A stretch of 64,000 bases of DNA. It comes from CAYJPV01 sp964372095 (lineage in GTDB: Bacteria; Acidobacteriota; Vicinamibacteria; Vicinamibacterales; JAKQTR01). Of this stretch, positions 22,996 to 30,492 are shown in pieces. The translations under genes and the position numbers were made by a program. Below the pieces are notes generated by a model. That model saw only the letters and a list, made by a program, of their open reading frames with translations, ran no database searches and had not been told where the DNA came from. The stretch lies in the NCBI GenBank assembly GCA_964372095.1, contig CAYJPV010000004.1:124001-188000 (forward strand). Reading direction: 5' to 3'. Position 1 is the stretch's first letter. The number at the start of each line of letters is the position of its first letter.

Positions 22996-24798
22996 CTACT
23001 CCTCCTCCGGCGGCACCATCCGATCCTCGGGTGTGGGCCAGGACCGACGGTCTGGTGGGCCTTCGAACTTGACAGGCGGCAGGTCCCGGTACATTCGCTC
23101 CCACTTCCATCGTTCCGACGGATTGGAGGTATCGAGCCACGTTTGCAGGGCACCCGACTCACGTGCCGGGCGCGGGCCAAGCGCATCCGCCATGGCGTGA
23201 CGAATACCCGTCAGGTCGTTCCAGTTACTGGCCGCCGCGCCCATGGCGCGCGCAACATCGGTGAGAATGCGCCAATCCTCTCGCGCCTCACCCCGGGGGG
23301 GGATGACGCGCACCGCGTGCTGCGCGTATCCCTGCTGGTTGGTGAACGTCCCGTCCTTTTCGAGCCAGCAGGAACCAGGCAGCACGATGTCGGCGGCTTC
23401 GACAGCCGGACTCAGCATCGTGGCCTGCACGACGAGCGTCGACAGGTGTCCACACTGCCGGGCTTCACCGACCCATGCGAGATCGCCAGCGGACTCGGCA
23501 GGCCCCGGGTCGAACAGATAGAGTGCGGTAATCCTGCCAGCCGCGATTGACGTCCGTAGCGCCTCGAGAGCGACCTCTCTATTCCGAGGGTTGTCGACCT
23601 GGGCTGTCGGTCCGGTGGTCGGGGCCGACACCAACCCAAGCGCTGCTGCCCCCATCACGTTTGGCGCGTCGATCGCTGGAATGTGGAATGTGGTCTGGGC
23701 CGGCTGGGCTTTGATCGACTCCCGCCACGTCACCACGACCGCGCCGGATTGGAGTTCCAGAGCCCGTCCGATTTCGCGAAGCACATAGAGCTCTTCGTTC
23801 GATCCATGCGCCGATGCAAGGCATGCGAGGCTGCTGGTTCTTCCGGCAAGCCGGCTCGCCACCGCAGCCACGGCATCCTCCCACGCGACGTCTTGCAGGA
23901 CGCCAGCCGCATCCCTGACCTGCGGGTGTGTCAGTCGATCGTGGCTCTCGATCCAGTGATACCCAAAGCGACCGATGTCGCACATGAAATACCCGTTTAC
24001 AGCCGGATTGAGACGCGGTGTCAGCCGAATGAGTCGAGGGCCACGGACCCACTCGGCCATTCCCCGAATCCAAGCGTTCACGCTGCATCCCTTGGCGCAC
24101 AGCGTGCACATCGTATCGAACGCGGCCAGGTTCTCCCACGGCCGGGCGCGGTATCGGTAGTCCTTCGTCGTCAAGGCCCCGACTGGACAGATATCGGTCA
24201 AGTTGCCCGACAGCAGCGAGTGGACGCCCTGCTCCCTGAACGTGGCGATGCACGACTCGTAGCTGCGATCAATGAACCGAATCTGCGCCTCGCCGTGGAT
24301 TTCGGCCATGAATCGGACGCAGCGCGAACAGAGGATGCACCGGTTCCGGTTCAGCATGATCGTGGGGCCAAAGTCGATGTCGCACGCGGCGCCTTCCCCG
24401 TCGAAGGTCCGCTTGGCCGTGTCCTTGCGCCCCCGGCGGGATCCGAAGCGACCGCTGTAGTCTTGCAGCGGGCACTCCCCGCCCTTGTCGCATACGGGGC
24501 AGTCGAGCGGATGATTCAGCAGGAGGAACTCGATGACCATCGCCCGTGCTTCTACGGCCTCGGGATCCGTGGTATGCACCACCATGCCGTCCGTGCACAC
24601 CGTCGAACAGGCGGTTTGCAGCTTCGGCAGTCGTTCGACCCGAACCAGGCAAGCCCGGCACGAGCCCTCGATGCTGATGGCCGGGTGGTAGCAGAAGAAC
24701 GGGATCTCAATCCCGTTGACAAGCGCAGCCTGGAGAACCGTCGTGCCCTTCTCCACGACGATGCACCTGCCGTCAATCGAGAGCGTGACATCTGGCAT
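22996..24798 (-). CDS. nuoG: NuoG-like NADH dehydrogenase / molybdopterin-type iron-sulfur subunit
   Basis: A 600-residue protein. The N-terminal 2Fe-2S domain has ligands in FFCYHPAISIEGSCRACLV and TACST. A His-Cys 4Fe-4S motif follows (HPLDCPVCDKGGECPLQDY), then CILCSRCVRF and the 4Fe-4S motif CTLCAKGCSVNAW at the entry of the molybdopterin-oxidoreductase-like domain, which is shorter than in typical NuoG. No other nuo genes are present in the window, so it is an orphan that may pair with NuoE/F-like subunits elsewhere or serve a formate or hydrogen enzyme. The start at 24798 (MPDVTLSIDG) lies directly after a perfect 8 bp hairpin. Confidence 0.82.
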   Translation of the reverse strand: MPDVTLSIDGRCIVVEKGTTVLQAALVNGIEIPFFCYHPAISIEGSCRACLVRVERLPKLQTACSTVCTDGMVVHTTDPEAVEARAMVIEFLLLNHPLDCPVCDKGGECPLQDYSGRFGSRRGRKDTAKRTFDGEGAACDIDFGPTIMLNRNRCILCSRCVRFMAEIHGEAQIRFIDRSYESCIATFREQGVHSLLSGNLTDICPVGALTTKDYRYRARPWENLAAFDTMCTLCAKGCSVNAWIRGMAEWVRGPRLIRLTPRLNPAVNGYFMCDIGRFGYHWIESHDRLTHPQVRDAAGVLQDVAWEDAVAAVASRLAGRTSSLACLASAHGSNEELYVLREIGRALELQSGAVVVTWRESIKAQPAQTTFHIPAIDAPNVMGAAALGLVSAPTTGPTAQVDNPRNREVALEALRTSIAAGRITALYLFDPGPAESAGDLAWVGEARQCGHLSTLVVQATMLSPAVEAADIVLPGSCWLEKDGTFTNQQGYAQHAVRVIPPRGEAREDWRILTDVARAMGAAASNWNDLTGIRHAMADALGPRPARESGALQTWLDTSNPSERWKWERMYRDLPPVKFEGPPDRRSWPTPEDRMVPPEEE

Positions 24799-24824
24799 GG
24801 CGGTCCCTCTGCGATCGGACCGCC
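24799..24824 (-). promoter_or_regulatory. Hairpin directly upstream of the nuoG-like start
   Basis: GGCGGTCC (24799-24806) pairs perfectly with GGACCGCC (24817-24824), ending at the base next to the ATG. On the coding strand the AGAGGGA ribosome-binding sequence lies in the loop and the 3' arm. It could limit translation initiation; this is inference. Confidence 0.45.
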
Positions 24825-25100
24825 GCGGAGACAACCTGGCTGAGTTCCCCGCGGGGCGATGGTCCTGTCACTTCGAAGAACACTATCATACGAGAGTCAT
24901 CTACTGACGACATCCCGAGAAGGTTCGGGAGCCATATAATTGATGCAGACGACGGGAGCATGATCTGCCCAGGAACCCGGCCGGGCGGGATTTATCCGCA
25001 CGCGACAGCCTGAACGACCGCGAGTGACCGCGTCGGATGAGATCCAGCGGTTCCGACCGCGTGGGTACGCCGGGGCGCGCTGGGACATTGGAGAGTGGGG
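24825..25100. other. Divergent promoter region, nothing further recognised
   Basis: The region lies between the nuoG-like gene and the second M24 gene. It includes an AT-richer patch near 24880-24945 likely to hold promoters. No gene or clear operator is seen. Confidence 0.5.
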
Positions 25101-26233
25101 ATGAACATTCGATTCGACCGGATCGAGCAGGCCCAAGTCCTGATGCGCCAGCACGGGCTGCTCGGCATCATGGTGATGAACCACGACGACTACCGGTACT
25201 TCTTCGGGACCGATCGGACCCAGCCGCGGGCGATCATCCCGTTTACGGGCCCTCCCGCTCTCGTGACCTTTGCTGCCGAGGAGCCCGAGCTTCGTGCAGC
25301 CACTGAGGGCGTTCCGGTGCGCATCTTCAGTCACGTGGGTGAGCAGATCCAGGACGTCGTTCTGGCGTTTCGTGAACTCATGAAGTCGCTCGGGGGCCCG
25401 CCGGCTGGGGCGAAGCCACGCGTGGGCATGCAGCTGTGGTTCGAGACGCCGGCGTTTCTTGTCGACTTGTTCAGGCGCGTGAATCCCCTCCTCGAGCTCG
25501 GCTCGTCAGATCCGGTGATGGACGAGCTGCGGTCGGTCAAGGAACCTGGCGAGATCGACCTGATGACGCGGGCACAGGAGGTCGCCACGCTGGGCATGAG
25601 CCGTGTGCGCGAGTTGCTTGCGCCAGGAGCCAGGCCGCACGACATTGCCACCGAGGCGCTCTACACCATGATGAAGGCCGGCGCCGAACGCACCGCCACC
25701 CCTGTGTACGTCAGCGTTGGTCTCGACACGGGCTGGATTCACGGCCGGATCAGCCCTCATGCCATGGGCGTCGGCAACCTGGTGGTCGTCGATCTCACAC
25801 CCATGGTCGACGGCTACTGCGCGAACCTCGCCCGGACCTTCATCATCGGAGCCCCGACCGAACGCCAGCAGCGGTTGCTGGACACCTACGCGGAGATGCG
25901 CGACGTGACGCGGGACCTTCTGAGACCGGCGCCACGGTCGCGAGCCTCGATGCACGAGGACGCCAGGTCTGCGAGGTCAATGGACTCGGGGAGTACCACA
26001 TCGACGGCATCACGCACGGCATCGGGCTCCGCTTTGAGGAACTTCCGGCGTCCACCATCCTCAAGCCGCACCGCAACGTTCCCCTGAAGGAAGGGATGAC
26101 CGTCACGATTGGTCACACGATCCTCGCGGAACCTGGCTTCGGCGGCGTTCGGCACGAGGACGTGTACCTGGTCACCCCAGAAGGTGGCCGTGCGCTGGTG
26201 CCCTACCCGGTGGCGCCGGCGGTGCTCGCGTAG
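25101..26233 (+). pseudogene. M24 creatinase/peptidase-like protein with frameshift
   Basis: The first frame from ATG 25101 (MNIRFDRIEQAQVLMRQHGL) runs through LVVVDLTPMVDGYCANLART to about 25925. The rest continues in the next frame (ATVASLDARGRQVCEVNGLG, then GITHGIGLRFEELPA, then GGVRHEDVYLV) to 26233. Restoring one G in the run near 25927 would join LLRP to GATVASLD. As in the paralogue, ligands are altered: the second Asp is Asn (CANLART) and the first Glu is lost (VTIGHTIL). A one-base assembly error cannot be excluded, in which case it is an intact 377-residue protein. Confidence 0.75.
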
Positions 26234-26408
26234 CAGCGGGCAATCATGCCGGACGTCCGCGCACGGCCGATTGAGCGGTCGCCGAATCGAACGCCACCAT
26301 CAGGGTGGCGGTGACCACTGGCACCACACCTGCCACCAGGAACACGCCGTCCCCAATCAGCCGAACCCACTCGAGCGCGTGAAACGGTCCGCTCATCGTG
26401 AAGGCCGA

Positions 26409-26483
26409 ACGCCGAGATGTCACACATGGGATTGTTCTGTGCCCCGGGGAGATCAAATCCCGTCAAAGGTTGCGGCGCAGTGA
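26409..26483. repeat. Dispersed repeat segment A, copy 1
   Basis: The segment starts ACGCCGAGATGT and contains CACATGGGATTGTTCTGTG and TCCCGTCAAAGG. It recurs in the same orientation at 51622-51750, where an extra 50 bp is present after GATCAAA. It abuts segment B. Confidence 0.8.
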
Positions 26484-26953
26484 GACGTCGTGCCCTTCCC
26501 GGGGGCCGGTTCATCTGGAGGACCAGCATCAGGCAGGACCCTAGGGTTTTCCGGAAGGGTGCCACTGGCGTGGTGGCGAGGCCGTGCTACCCACGGTGAT
26601 GATCCTCGTTCGGCGTCGTTGGCACCCGCAGCGACCGGGTCCGCACAGAGCGTCCGGACCATGGCGGCCTGGCCATCCGCATCGACGCCCGCCCGGCTGA
26701 GCAACTGACGGAGACCCGCTCCGTGGTGCTCGATTCAATAGTGGCACCCGTTTATCGCCGAGACCGCGACCGCCAGTATCTCTCGTTGGATGCGCGTGAG
26801 GGGGCCGGCCTTTCGCATCAACTCGATGTAGAGGTCGAAGTGCAGGCGCATCACGCGGCTGTGGACGCCGTGGATGCGGAGGATGTTGTCCGTGTCGTCC
26901 ACCCGGTCTTCGGCCGGCACGTTGCCGAGTGGGACGTAGGGAATATGTGCCAC
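26453..26953 (-). CDS. AhpD/CMD-like protein with in-frame TGA at CxxU; candidate selenoprotein
   Basis: A GTG start at 26953 follows GGAGGG. Residues 1-72 are an AhpD-like N-terminal half (LMRKAGPLTRIQREILAVAV, then SAINGCHY). Codon 73 is TGA (26735-26737), exactly at the second Cys of the family's Cys-x2-Cys-x3-His motif; the frame then continues IEHHGAGLRQLLSRAGVDAD with the expected His four residues later. A 6 bp hairpin follows the TGA at the spacing expected of a bacterial SECIS. The C-terminal third from about 26604 is encoded by dispersed repeats B and A and is not AhpD-like, so the second CMD half is lost. It is the second gene of an operon with a peroxiredoxin-like gene showing the same feature. 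The alternative is a simple nonsense mutation in a decaying gene. Confidence 0.65.
26490..26604. repeat. Dispersed repeat segment B, copy 1
   Basis: This 115 bp segment, bounded by GTGCCCTTCC and GATGATC and containing the palindrome ACCCTAGGGT, recurs in inverted orientation at 51884-51998 with only a few mismatches. It replaces the 3' part of the AhpD-like gene. Confidence 0.85.
26708..26724 (-). other. Candidate bacterial SECIS hairpin (AhpD-like gene)
   Basis: On the minus strand ACGGAG, loop CGGGT, CTCCGT forms a perfect 6 bp stem with a 5-base loop. The loop begins 17 bases after the TGA, with G in the first two loop positions. An outer GAGCA/TGCTC pairing can extend it. This matches known bacterial SECIS spacing rules. 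Confidence 0.6.
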
Positions 26954-26981
26954 GGCGCAACCCTCCGAACCTGACCCGGCG

Positions 26982-27644
26982 CTATTTCAACCCCTGCAAC
27001 ACCGCCAGGACATCCGGTGCCGAACTCCGATCGCCGTGCGAATGGCTGATCTTCACAAATCGCACCACACCCTGGCGGTCGACGACGATTGTGGATGGAT
27101 AAGCGGTCTCATTCGGCGCATCCCACCTCAGGCCGTAGAGATTCACGGCCTTCAGATCCGGGTCGGTGACGAAGTGGAAGTTCTCGGGCAGCGTTTTCCC
27201 GGTGATGAAGTCTGCGGCGTACTGCTGCACCGACGCGGCAGCGCCTGGGTAAATCAGGACGACACTCGCTCCCGCGGTCTTGAAGGCGTCGGCCTGAGAC
27301 ATGAACCCGCCAACCTGGCGGGTGCAGACCGGTCATTGATAGCCCACCCAGCCCCGCAGCATCAGGACGACGACCGGTCCCTGCTGTGTCAGCACCGACA
27401 GCGCGATCGGCCTGCCGTCGATCCGGGTGAGTGTGAAATCGCGGGCCTCCTCGCCGACCGCAGGCGGCGGCGTGGGCGGAGGGTTCTGGCCGGCGGCGCC
27501 GGACGGCGCCAGCCAGGCGAGTGACATGAGCATTGCCAGGACCGGCTTCAGGACCTGCGTGAGCGGCCTGTGTGCGACCGCGAGCACGGGTTTTGAAACC
27601 GCTTTTCTGCACAGCACGGCGAAACGGCCACTTGCTGGGGGCAT
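26982..27644 (-). CDS. Peroxiredoxin/thioredoxin-fold protein with in-frame TGA at UxxC; candidate selenoprotein
   Basis: The start at 27644 (MPPASGRFAVLCRK) is set by GAGGAG upstream. A signal-type hydrophobic segment (VLAMLMSLAWLAPSGAAG) and a Pro-rich linker precede an AhpC/TSA-like redoxin domain: ARDFTLTRIDGRPIAL, then VVVLMLRGWVGYQ, then TGA (27333-27335, codon 104), then PVCTRQVGGFM. The TGA is exactly at the first Cys of the Cys-x2-Cys active site of this family. The frame continues intact for 116 more codons (VVLIYPGAAASVQQYAADFI, then YPSTIVVDRQGVVRFVKISH). A 7 bp hairpin follows at bacterial-SECIS spacing. The AhpD-like gene starts 28 bp downstream. Read as a selenoprotein it is a complete 220-residue exported thiol peroxidase. 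Confidence 0.75.
27305..27323 (-). other. Candidate bacterial SECIS hairpin (peroxiredoxin-like gene)
   Basis: On the minus strand ACCCGCC, loop AGGTT, GGCGGGT forms a perfect 7 bp stem. The loop begins 17 bases after the TGA and contains GG. Stem, loop size and offset match the second gene's hairpin, although the sequences differ. Confidence 0.7.
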
Positions 27645-27863
27645 GTCGATTCTCCTCAAGTTAGCGCTCAGGTGCGGCGGAGCCAGTTGGGTGCAGTGTA
27701 ACTGATCGGTGCGTAGTCTCCCGACTTCCGAGAACGTTACAGCCGATGGCAGGCCGGCGTACGAGGGCGGAACAGGTGGTTGACATTAAGCGGCTGCTGC
27801 AATGGGTGACGATGGGTCACAAGGCGCTGGAGCAGATCTCGTTTCTGCTCGAGCCGTCGCTGA

Positions 27864-28304
27864 AGGCCAGGAAGATCGACTGCATCATCGGCGAAGCCGA
27901 GCGACTACCAGGACCTGCACCAGGAGATCCTGCTCCAGATCTGGCGGAGTCTCGACCGTTTCGAGGGGCGTTCCTCACTCGAGACCTGGCTGTACCGCCT
28001 GGCGCTGAACACCGCGATCACCTACCGCCGCAAGACGACTACTCGCGTGCGACACGAGTCGCCCGGTGACGATCCGGATGCGAGGCCGGCACCGGACGCC
28101 AGCGGGCAGCCGACGCGCGAGTTGCAGATGCTCGAGGAATTCATGCAATCGCTCGATCGTGTGGACCGCGCGGTCTTCCTGCTGTACCTCGAGGACCTGA
28201 CCTATCGGGAGATGGCCGGCATCAGGGGCCTGTCCGAGAGTCACGTCGGTGTTCGGATCAGCCGGATCAAGAAGACATTCGTCGGGCGGTACCTCCGAGG
28301 CTGA
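27864..28304 (+). pseudogene. ECF-type RNA polymerase sigma factor, 5'-truncated
   Basis: From about 27906 the frame reads YQDLHQEILLQIWRSLDRFE, then SSLETWLYRLALNTAITYRR (region 2.3-2.4), an acidic linker, and region 4 (LDRVDRAVFLLYLEDLTYRE, then SESHVGVRISRIKKTFVGRY). Regions 2.1-2.2 and any start codon are missing; an in-frame stop lies at 27861 and the preceding sequence is unrelated. It probably cannot bind core polymerase properly. It is followed one base later by an anti-sigma-type membrane protein gene. Confidence 0.75.
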
Positions 28305-28305
28305 C

Positions 28306-28731
28306 ATGGACGAATTGGATCGCTTCAAGCGTGCGTGGCGGGATGCCCAAGGCAGCGAGGGTCCGGTCGCGCCGACCGGGGACGCCCTGCCCGTCGTCAG
28401 GGCCAGACTGGCGCGGATGCGCCGCACCATCGTCGCCCGCGACCGTCGCGAGACGTGGGCGGGCGTGGCGGCGGCGATCCTCTTCGTCGTCTTTGCCGTG
28501 CGCGCGACGGCCGCCCTGCCCCGGATCGCGTATGCCGTGTCAATCGCGGCGACTGCCATCATCGTGTGGCGGTTGCGCCGCGCCAGGAGCGCGGCGAGCG
28601 CGAGGGCCACCGACGTATCGGTGCTTGCATTCTGTCGTGCCGAGCGGGCGACCGTGAACGATCAGATCCGGCTCTTTGCGGCCTGCAAGACGTCTCGCCC
28701 CGCCGCACGGCGGGGCAATCAAGTGCTGTGA
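28306..28731 (+). CDS. Anti-sigma-like single-membrane protein, probably C-truncated
   Basis: A 141-residue product starting MDELDRFKRAWRDAQGSEGP. It has an N-terminal cytosolic helix, Arg-rich RARLARMRRTIVARDRR, and two hydrophobic segments (WAGVAAAILFVVFAV and IAYAVSIAATAIIVWRL). The family pattern continues to RAERATVNDQIRLFAACK and then gives way to TSRPAARRGNQVL, where a hairpin lies; the expected terminal membrane segment is absent. Its start is directly after the sigma-factor fragment, as in sigma/anti-sigma pairs. The function was probably lost together with the sigma factor. Confidence 0.55.
   Translation: MDELDRFKRAWRDAQGSEGPVAPTGDALPVVRARLARMRRTIVARDRRETWAGVAAAILFVVFAVRATAALPRIAYAVSIAATAIIVWRLRRARSAASARATDVSVLAFCRAERATVNDQIRLFAACKTSRPAARRGNQVL
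28697..28716 (+). terminator. GC hairpin at the 3' end of the anti-sigma-like gene
   Basis: GCCCCGCC, loop GCAC, GGCGGGGC forms a perfect 8 bp stem. No T-run follows. It overlaps the end of the reading frame, at the point where family similarity ends. Confidence 0.5.
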
Positions 28732-28811
28732 CCCAGCGAGGCGGAGCCGGGCCCACACGCTCGCTGGTCTGAGGCGCAGCCTCGCTTGGCATGGCAGACA
28801 AGGAGTCCCGT

Positions 28812-29233
28812 ATGAGCCGTGTGTACCGAATCCTGGCGGCCGTGGGTGTGGCCCTCGCGTGCAGCGTGTGTGGCGGAGGTGCGGCGAGCGCCGCAGGACA
28901 ACCGGCCGCAGCTTCATCGGCTTCGACCGGCGGTCCGGCCGCGGTGTGGTCATCCTGCACAACGGCGTGACGAACACCGACGACATCGGGTTCCACCTGC
29001 TCGACAGCCGGTTCCCGCTGGCCGCCTCGCCTGCGCCGCCACGAACGCGCGTCGAAATCACGCTGGACGAAGACGTCGTCCAGGCCTGCGTCGGCGAGTA
29101 CGACCTGGTGCCAGGGTTTGTCCTGACCATCACGCGCGAGGGGAGGCAACTGTTCCTCCAGGCGACAGGGCAGGGACGGCTTCCGCTCTTCGCAGACTTC
29201 CCAAGAAAGCCAGCAGCGAGTCTCCCGCCTTGA
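28812..29233 (+). pseudogene. Serine hydrolase (beta-lactamase family) remnant with internal deletion
   Basis: The first frame gives only a signal peptide (MSRVYRILAAVGVALACSVC) and stops at 28970. An overlapping frame gives the family's C-terminal tail: IGFDRRSGRGVVILHNGVTN, then DIGFHLLDSRFPLAASP, then VGEYDLVPGFVLTITREGRQ and LFLQATGQGRLPLF (DUF3471-type lipocalin tail). The whole catalytic beta-lactamase domain (S-x-x-K, Y-x-N) is missing between them. Confidence 0.7.
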
Positions 29234-29575
29234 AGCGACGGACCGCCGGGCCCAGTGGTGTCAGGGTTCGGAGCGCGCGCCTTCAGTTGCAGATCCGCCT
29301 CGAGATACTGGTGGGTGGTTTCGATATGCACGATCCGCCGGACGAACTGAGCCTGGTCGGGCTGCCGGCGAACGAACGTTACCGCGACTGTCCTGGCGGC
29401 ATCCCGTTCGCGCACAGTGCCTCACTCGATCCGGGAACGTCGTTAAGTCGGCATCGGAAGGTCAGCCAAAACGCCGTTGGTCAGAGCCTCGCTGTGGACC
29501 AGTGCGTCTCACGCCATCAGTCGAGTGTAGCCGTGCGGTCTTTGCGCCTGCTGTGACAGGCGTCATATGCCCACG
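29234..29575. other. Non-coding stretch
   Basis: No credible gene is seen. It contains one imperfect copy (TGTGACAGGCGTCATA, 29552-29567) of the palindrome found near the nitrogen-oxide genes at 62 kb; here it lies at the 3' end of a gene and is probably not functional. Confidence 0.5.
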
Positions 29576-30490
29576 TCACGGTCCCTTAGCGGGCTCGAGG
29601 GACAACCTGGCCTGGAGCGGGAAGTGATCCGAGGCGCCAACCTGATTGGCCACTGACGCGGTCAGCGCCCTGGCGCCTCTGACAAAGACCCAGTCGAGCG
29701 GGTGTTCGCGTCCGACGAACGTTCTGCGCGGCCCGACCAGTGCGTCGGCGAAGCCCCGGCCGACAACGGCCTCGATGACGGGCGAGGGACGGTGGTGGCT
29801 GGTGTTGAGGTCTCCTGAGACCACCACAGGGTCGCGAGAGATGGCGTGTCGCCCGGTGTCGACGAGGACATCGTCGAGTTGGCGCCGCCTCAACTCGTCG
29901 TCCCCCCGGTTCTCGAGGTGGGCATTGTAGAACACGACGCCTCCGGTGCGCGCGCGCAGCGCCATTCTCCCGCCCCGCCGGGGTTCCAGGAGGTTGAGGA
30001 ACCGACGGAGGCGGGACTGGTGGGCAAAGCGGATCGCGACGGGATCTTCGATCGGGAATCGGCTCAGAATGCTCTGACCCGTCAGGGCGGGCTCACGCCC
30101 GAGCGACTCACCGATTTCCTGGAACTCACCGGCGAAGATCCAGTTCAGGCGAAGGGCGTCGGCAAGCTCCTGCGCGACGCGGCGTCGCCCGCTGCGGCGG
30201 CAGCTCATGTCCACTTCCTGCAGAAGGTAGACGTCCGCGTCGAGATTCTGCAGGACACGGAGGACGCCCTCGAAGTTCGTGCCGGACACGCCCGCGATGT
30301 TCCAGGTCACGACGTTCAGCGACACGGGCCGCGCCCCGGCTGAATAGCGCGTGGGCTCTCCGACCACACGTCGGATCTCCCGTGCGCCGAGAATCGGTTC
30401 GGTCATGTAGCCGAACAGGCGGACCCCCACCCATACCGCGAACACGCCGGTCCGCACGCCTGAGAGTTGGAGGGAAGACACGGGACACAT
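29576..30490 (-). CDS. Endonuclease/exonuclease/phosphatase family protein, membrane-anchored
   Basis: A 304-residue protein starting at 30490, directly after the TonB receptor stop. The N-terminal GVFAVWVGVRLFGY is a short membrane anchor. The EEP fold motifs are VVTWNIAGVSG (Asn), LLQEVDMSCRRSG (metal Glu), NAHLENRG (catalytic His), SGDLNTSHH (Asp/Asn), LDWVFVRG and GASDHFPLQA (final Asp-His). The superfamily includes DNases, sphingomyelinases and inositol phosphatases. Position downstream of a TonB receptor and opposite a phospholipid-type operon fits a phosphodiesterase acting on exported or imported phosphate esters, but the substrate cannot be read from sequence. Confidence 0.83.
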   Translation of the reverse strand: MCPVSSLQLSGVRTGVFAVWVGVRLFGYMTEPILGAREIRRVVGEPTRYSAGARPVSLNVVTWNIAGVSGTNFEGVLRVLQNLDADVYLLQEVDMSCRRSGRRRVAQELADALRLNWIFAGEFQEIGESLGREPALTGQSILSRFPIEDPVAIRFAHQSRLRRFLNLLEPRRGGRMALRARTGGVVFYNAHLENRGDDELRRRQLDDVLVDTGRHAISRDPVVVSGDLNTSHHRPSPVIEAVVGRGFADALVGPRRTFVGREHPLDWVFVRGARALTASVANQVGASDHFPLQARLSLEPAKGP

Positions 30491-30492
30491 GC

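Noticed and set aside
27746..27863. N-terminal part of the sigma factor in another frame
   Set aside because: The peptide (VVDIKRLLQWVTMGHKALEQ) does not resemble sigma region 2 and is better seen as unrelated sequence left by rearrangement.
29552..29567. Third copy of the nitrogen-oxide palindrome
   Set aside because: It has an arm mismatch and sits at the 3' end of the EEP gene, not at a promoter.
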